Positions 48,233 to 50,283 of a stretch of DNA of 50,283 nucleotides are shown piece after piece. The notes under the pieces were generated by a model that saw nothing but the letters and a program-made list of their open reading frames with translations, searched no databases and had not been told where the DNA came from. Numbering within the stretch: the first letter of the stretch is position 1; each line of letters starts with the position of its first letter. The stretch comes from Enterococcus hulanensis (GTDB taxonomy: Bacteria; Bacillota; Bacilli; Lactobacillales; Enterococcaceae), in assembly GCF_005405485.1 (NCBI RefSeq), contig NZ_BJED01000026.1:1-50283 (forward strand), read 5' to 3'. Made by a program: the position numbers and the translations under genes.

Positions 48233-48274
48233 ATGAGTGGAAATAAAAAGAAATCAGAGAACAACAAAAATTAA
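48233..48274 (+). CDS. Very small ORF upstream of rtcB, 13 residues
   Basis: ATG at 48233, with a near-ideal GGAGGTG 7 bases upstream, reads MSGNKKKSENNKN then TAA. It is followed by a hairpin (48277-48298, AGAGGAAT-loop-ATTCCTCT) just before the rtcB ribosome site. The peptide is highly polar and unlikely to fold. It may act as a translated leader for rtcB. That it is translated is judged only from the ribosome site. Confidence 0.5.
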   Translation: MSGNKKKSENNKN

Positions 48275-48313
48275 TTAGAGGAATTATTTGATTCCTCTGC
48301 GAGAGGATTAAAT

Positions 48314-49480
48314 ATGTTAACCATAAAAGGAAAATACAATACAGCAACTGTATACACAGATGTCTTGACTGACAGTACTGCCGGTCAAATCATGACGCTT
48401 TGCAATCAAAAATTCACCAAAGACGCGAAAATTCGAATCATGCCTGATACCCACAGCGGTTCCAGCTGTGTCATTGGTACGACAATGACAGTAAAAGATC
48501 AAGTCGTCCCTAATCTTGTCGGTGTGGACATTGGCTGCGGATTATATGTAGCCAAAATAAAAAAAGGCGTCAAATTGAATTTTGATAAGCTGGATCGAAT
48601 CATTCGCAATCGGATTCCAAGTGGACACCATTCCCACAGCAAGCCTCAATATACGTTTCCCTTAGAAAATATTCAGGCCCCAATTCACCGAGGATGGGCA
48701 TTGCGAAGCTTAGGGACATTAGGCGGTGGAAATCATTTCATTGAGGTCAATGAAGGCTCTGACGGTTTTTATTTGGTTATTCATAGCGGCAGCCGCGTGT
48801 TAGGTAATGAGATCGCAGAATATCACCAAGAAATCGCCTATCAAAAATTAACCCAACAACGGCAAGAATTGAAACAACAAATAAAATCAGCGACGGATCC
48901 CATTGAAAAGGAAAAGCTACTTCAACGACAGGAAGAAATGAACATTCCTTATGACTTGTCCTATGTTTCAAAACAAGATTTAGATAATTACCTGTCAGAT
49001 ATGAAAATCGCCCAGCAATATGCCGCCTTCAACCGACAAAGCATGGCACTGACAATTCTAAAAGCAATGAAATGGGAGAAGCACGTCATTGACAGCTTTG
49101 ACAGCCCTCATAACTATATCGATCTGAAACACATGATTTTGCGTAAAGGTGCGGCTTCCGCCAGAAAAAACGAGAAAATGATCGTTCCTTTAAATATGAA
49201 GGACGGTTCCATCATTGGTGTTGGAAAAGGCAATCCAGACTGGAATTACTCTGGCCCGCACGGAGCTGGTCGTATGATGAGCCGCTCGCAAGCTAGAGCC
49301 TCCATCAGCCTAGATAACTATCAACACATGATGCGGCATGTGTGGACCACTTCTGTTTCCAAAAAAACACTGGATGAAGCACCTAAAGCATATAAATCGA
49401 AGAAGCAATTACTAACAAATTTACATGAGACAATGGACGTAAAAGAAATCATTCGACCATTGTATAATTTTAAAAGCTAA
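48314..49480 (+). CDS. rtcB: RtcB-family RNA ligase
   Basis: 388 residues. RtcB joins RNA 2',3'-cyclic phosphate or 3'-phosphate to 5'-OH ends using GTP and manganese. Key residues are visible: NLVGVDIGCGL (Asp, Cys metal ligands), GTLGGGNHFIE, VIHSGSRVLG, SPHNY, LRKGAASA, and YSGPHGAGRMMSR with the histidine that is guanylylated. It is the shorter bacterial form. AGAGGATT precedes the ATG. In enteric bacteria rtcB is part of an RNA-repair operon; here it stands alone, between a possible leader ORF and a tRNA array. Confidence 0.93.
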   Translation: MLTIKGKYNTATVYTDVLTDSTAGQIMTLCNQKFTKDAKIRIMPDTHSGSSCVIGTTMTVKDQVVPNLVGVDIGCGLYVAKIKKGVKLNFDKLDRIIRNRIPSGHHSHSKPQYTFPLENIQAPIHRGWALRSLGTLGGGNHFIEVNEGSDGFYLVIHSGSRVLGNEIAEYHQEIAYQKLTQQRQELKQQIKSATDPIEKEKLLQRQEEMNIPYDLSYVSKQDLDNYLSDMKIAQQYAAFNRQSMALTILKAMKWEKHVIDSFDSPHNYIDLKHMILRKGAASARKNEKMIVPLNMKDGSIIGVGKGNPDWNYSGPHGAGRMMSRSQARASISLDNYQHMMRHVWTTSVSKKTLDEAPKAYKSKKQLLTNLHETMDVKEIIRPLYNFKS

Positions 49481-49485
49481 CCTAT

Positions 49486-49533
49486 AAGAGATGTCAATAG
49501 AAAATCGTTTTTGATTTTCTATTGACATCTCTT
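49486..49533 (+). terminator. rtcB terminator, 21-bp perfect stem
   Basis: AAGAGATGTCAATAGAAAATC spans 49486-49506 in part, and its exact inverse spans 49513-49533; the loop is 6 bases and a T run follows. It starts 6 bases after the rtcB stop and faces the tRNA array terminator. Confidence 0.92.
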
Positions 49534-49540
49534 TTTATGC

Positions 49541-49570
49541 AAAAAAAGACCCAGCATCTTCTGCTGAGTC
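49541..49570 (-). terminator. Final terminator of the tRNA array
   Basis: On the minus strand GACTCAGCA / TGCTGGGTC form a 9-bp stem (one G-U) with a 5-base loop, followed by seven Ts, just beyond the last tRNA-His. Confidence 0.9.
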
Positions 49571-49578
49571 TTCATTAG

Positions 49579-49652
49579 GGCGAACGATGGGAATCGAACC
49601 CACGAGTGCCGGAGCCACAATCCGGTGCGTTAACCACTTCGCCACGATCGCC
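49579..49652 (-). tRNA. tRNA-His (GTG), distal copy
   Basis: Cloverleaf with anticodon loop TTGTGGC (GTG), D-arm GGCGAAGTGGTTAACGC and T-loop GGTTCGATTCC. The extra 5' G typical of tRNA-His is encoded at 49652. The acceptor stem has one T-T mismatch. CCA is not encoded. It is identical to the copy at 50038-50111 and lies downstream of a terminator that follows tRNA-Leu. Confidence 0.96.
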
Positions 49653-49674
49653 ATGTTACTATTTAATTTCAAAC

Positions 49675-49702
49675 AAAAAACTAAGATGAAATAACATCTT
49701 AG
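49675..49702 (-). terminator. Terminator-like hairpin between tRNA-Leu and the distal tRNA-His
   Basis: On the minus strand CTAAGATG / CATCTTAG form an 8-bp perfect stem with a 6-base loop, followed by six Ts. It would end or reduce transcription before the distal tRNA-His. Confidence 0.8.
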
Positions 49703-49709
49703 CTCTTTA

Positions 49710-49793
49710 TACCGGCGGCCGGGGTCGAACCGGCACGCCCGTGAGGGCACTGGATTTTGAGTCCAGCGCGTCTGCCAATTCCGCCACGCCGGC
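49710..49793 (-). tRNA. tRNA-Leu (CAA)
   Basis: 84 bases with the long variable arm (GCCCTCACGGGC region) of a class II tRNA. Anticodon loop CTCAAAA gives CAA, reading TTG. Acceptor GCCGGCG pairs with CGCCGGT, A at position 73. Confidence 0.97.
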
Positions 49794-49817
49794 ATGTCAA
49801 TAACTATTCTAGTACTA

Positions 49818-49888
<71 letters not shown>

Positions 49889-49955
49889 ATTATACTATTG
49901 TTTTCTTCCTAGAACAAGTTTTTCAAGAAATTTTCTTGATACTTTTCTAAGAAAA

Positions 49956-50027
49956 CTGGGGTAGCTGGATTCGAACCAACGCATGAGGGAGTCAAAGTCC
50001 CTTGCCTTACCGCTTGGCTATACCCCA
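49956..50027 (-). tRNA. tRNA-Gln (TTG)
   Basis: 72 bases; acceptor TGGGGTA / TACCCCA, discriminator G, anticodon loop CTTTGAC (TTG). Its spacer to tRNA-Cys is unusually long (67 bases) and contains inverted repeats. Confidence 0.97.
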
Positions 50028-50037
50028 ATAATACAAG

Positions 50038-50111
50038 GGCGAACGATGGGAATCGAACCCACGAGTGCCGGAGCCACAATCCGGTGCGTTAACCACTTCG
50101 CCACGATCGCC
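50038..50111 (-). tRNA. tRNA-His (GTG), array copy
   Basis: Identical over its length to the copy at 49579-49652, including the encoded extra 5' G and the T-T acceptor mismatch. It sits in the usual array position between tRNA-Trp and tRNA-Gln. Confidence 0.97.
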
Positions 50112-50127
50112 ATATTAATAAAAAGAA

Positions 50128-50198
50128 CAGGGGCAGCAGGAATTGAACCCACACTAACGGTTTTGGAGACCGCTGTTCTACCTTTAAACTATGCCCCT
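50128..50198 (-). tRNA. tRNA-Trp (CCA)
   Basis: 71 bases; acceptor AGGGGCA / TGCCCCT, discriminator G, anticodon loop CTCCAAA (anticodon CCA). Confidence 0.97.
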
Positions 50199-50206
50199 GA
50201 AACAAA

Positions 50207-50283
50207 TGGAGGAGAGTGGATTCGAACCACTGAACCCTAAGGAACGGATTTACAGTCCGTCGCGTTTAGCCACTTCGCTACTC
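50207..50283 (-). tRNA. tRNA-Tyr (GTA), 5' end outside the window
   Basis: The 3' 77 bases are present: anticodon loop CTGTAAA (GTA), long variable arm, T-loop GGTTCGAATCC and 3' acceptor CTCCTCC followed by A. The first few bases lie beyond the right edge. Confidence 0.93.

Noticed and set aside
49983-50240. Apparent 85-residue protein and other ORFs across the tRNA array
   Set aside because: They lie over tRNA genes on the opposite strand and have no ribosome sites.

Overview
The window is about 50 kb of low-GC Firmicutes chromosome and reads as an Enterococcus other than E. faecalis. The clues are a D-aspartate ligase gene paired with an aspartate racemase gene (D-Asp peptidoglycan cross-bridge, as in E. 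faecium and relatives), a stand-alone tuf whose protein looks streptococcal (the second 'tufB' known from several enterococcal species), a CodY-type operator and a LexA/DinR-type box. Gene density is high, intrinsic terminators are clear, and there is no prophage or CRISPR array. The species is not determined.

Layout. 1-117: left end of an IS3-family insertion sequence, running out of the window. 143-2055: three genes of unknown function. 2052-7036: engB, clpX, a secreted GH25 lysozyme and tig; the lysozyme gene splits the usual tig-clpX neighbourhood. 7140-9934: an operon of a small unknown protein, sppA, an RDD membrane protein and a TPR protein. 10171-12226: glmS behind a glmS ribozyme. 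12303-15666: cdaA-cdaR-glmM (c-di-AMP synthesis and amino-sugar supply). 15883-19554: a large pyruvate:ferredoxin oxidoreductase. 19806-20321: a thioredoxin-fold protein. 20341-23422: rapZ-yvcK-whiA. 23720-25692: D-Asp ligase and racemase. 25794-30670: uvrB and uvrA, with a LexA-type box. 30916-33828: glnPQ-type amino-acid ABC transporter. 33859-36207: a GldA-family dehydrogenase and tuf. 36735-42936: ilvD-ilvB-ilvN-ilvC-ilvA. 43430-47868: heterodimeric ABC exporter with a divergent MerR regulator. 47936-48274: two unannotated small ORFs. 48314-49480: RtcB RNA ligase. 49579-50283: seven tRNA genes on the minus strand, transcribed Tyr-Trp-His-Gln-Cys-Leu-His.

How the parts work together. Several genes serve the cell wall: glmS and glmM supply UDP-GlcNAc precursor, cdaA/cdaR make c-di-AMP, rapZ/yvcK link carbon flow to the envelope, the ligase/racemase pair builds the cross-bridge, and the lysozyme cuts it. 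The ilv operon makes isoleucine and valine. Its leader appears to carry two layers of control: a CodY box touching the -35, and a 21-codon leader peptide containing Ile-Val-Leu-Leu-Ile-Ile, followed by mutually exclusive antiterminator and terminator stems. The exporter promoter has the 19-bp spacer and embedded perfect palindrome typical of MerR activation.

Most notable observations are the ilv leader, the streptococcal-type tuf, the MerR-controlled asymmetric exporter, a duplicated covarying hairpin upstream of whiA, a hairpin at the IS end that would hide the transposase ribosome site in read-through transcripts, two small ORFs between the MerR gene and rtcB, and an extra tRNA-His lying beyond a terminator. 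I saw no clearly unprecedented multi-gene system; the new material is mainly regulatory and in small ORFs.
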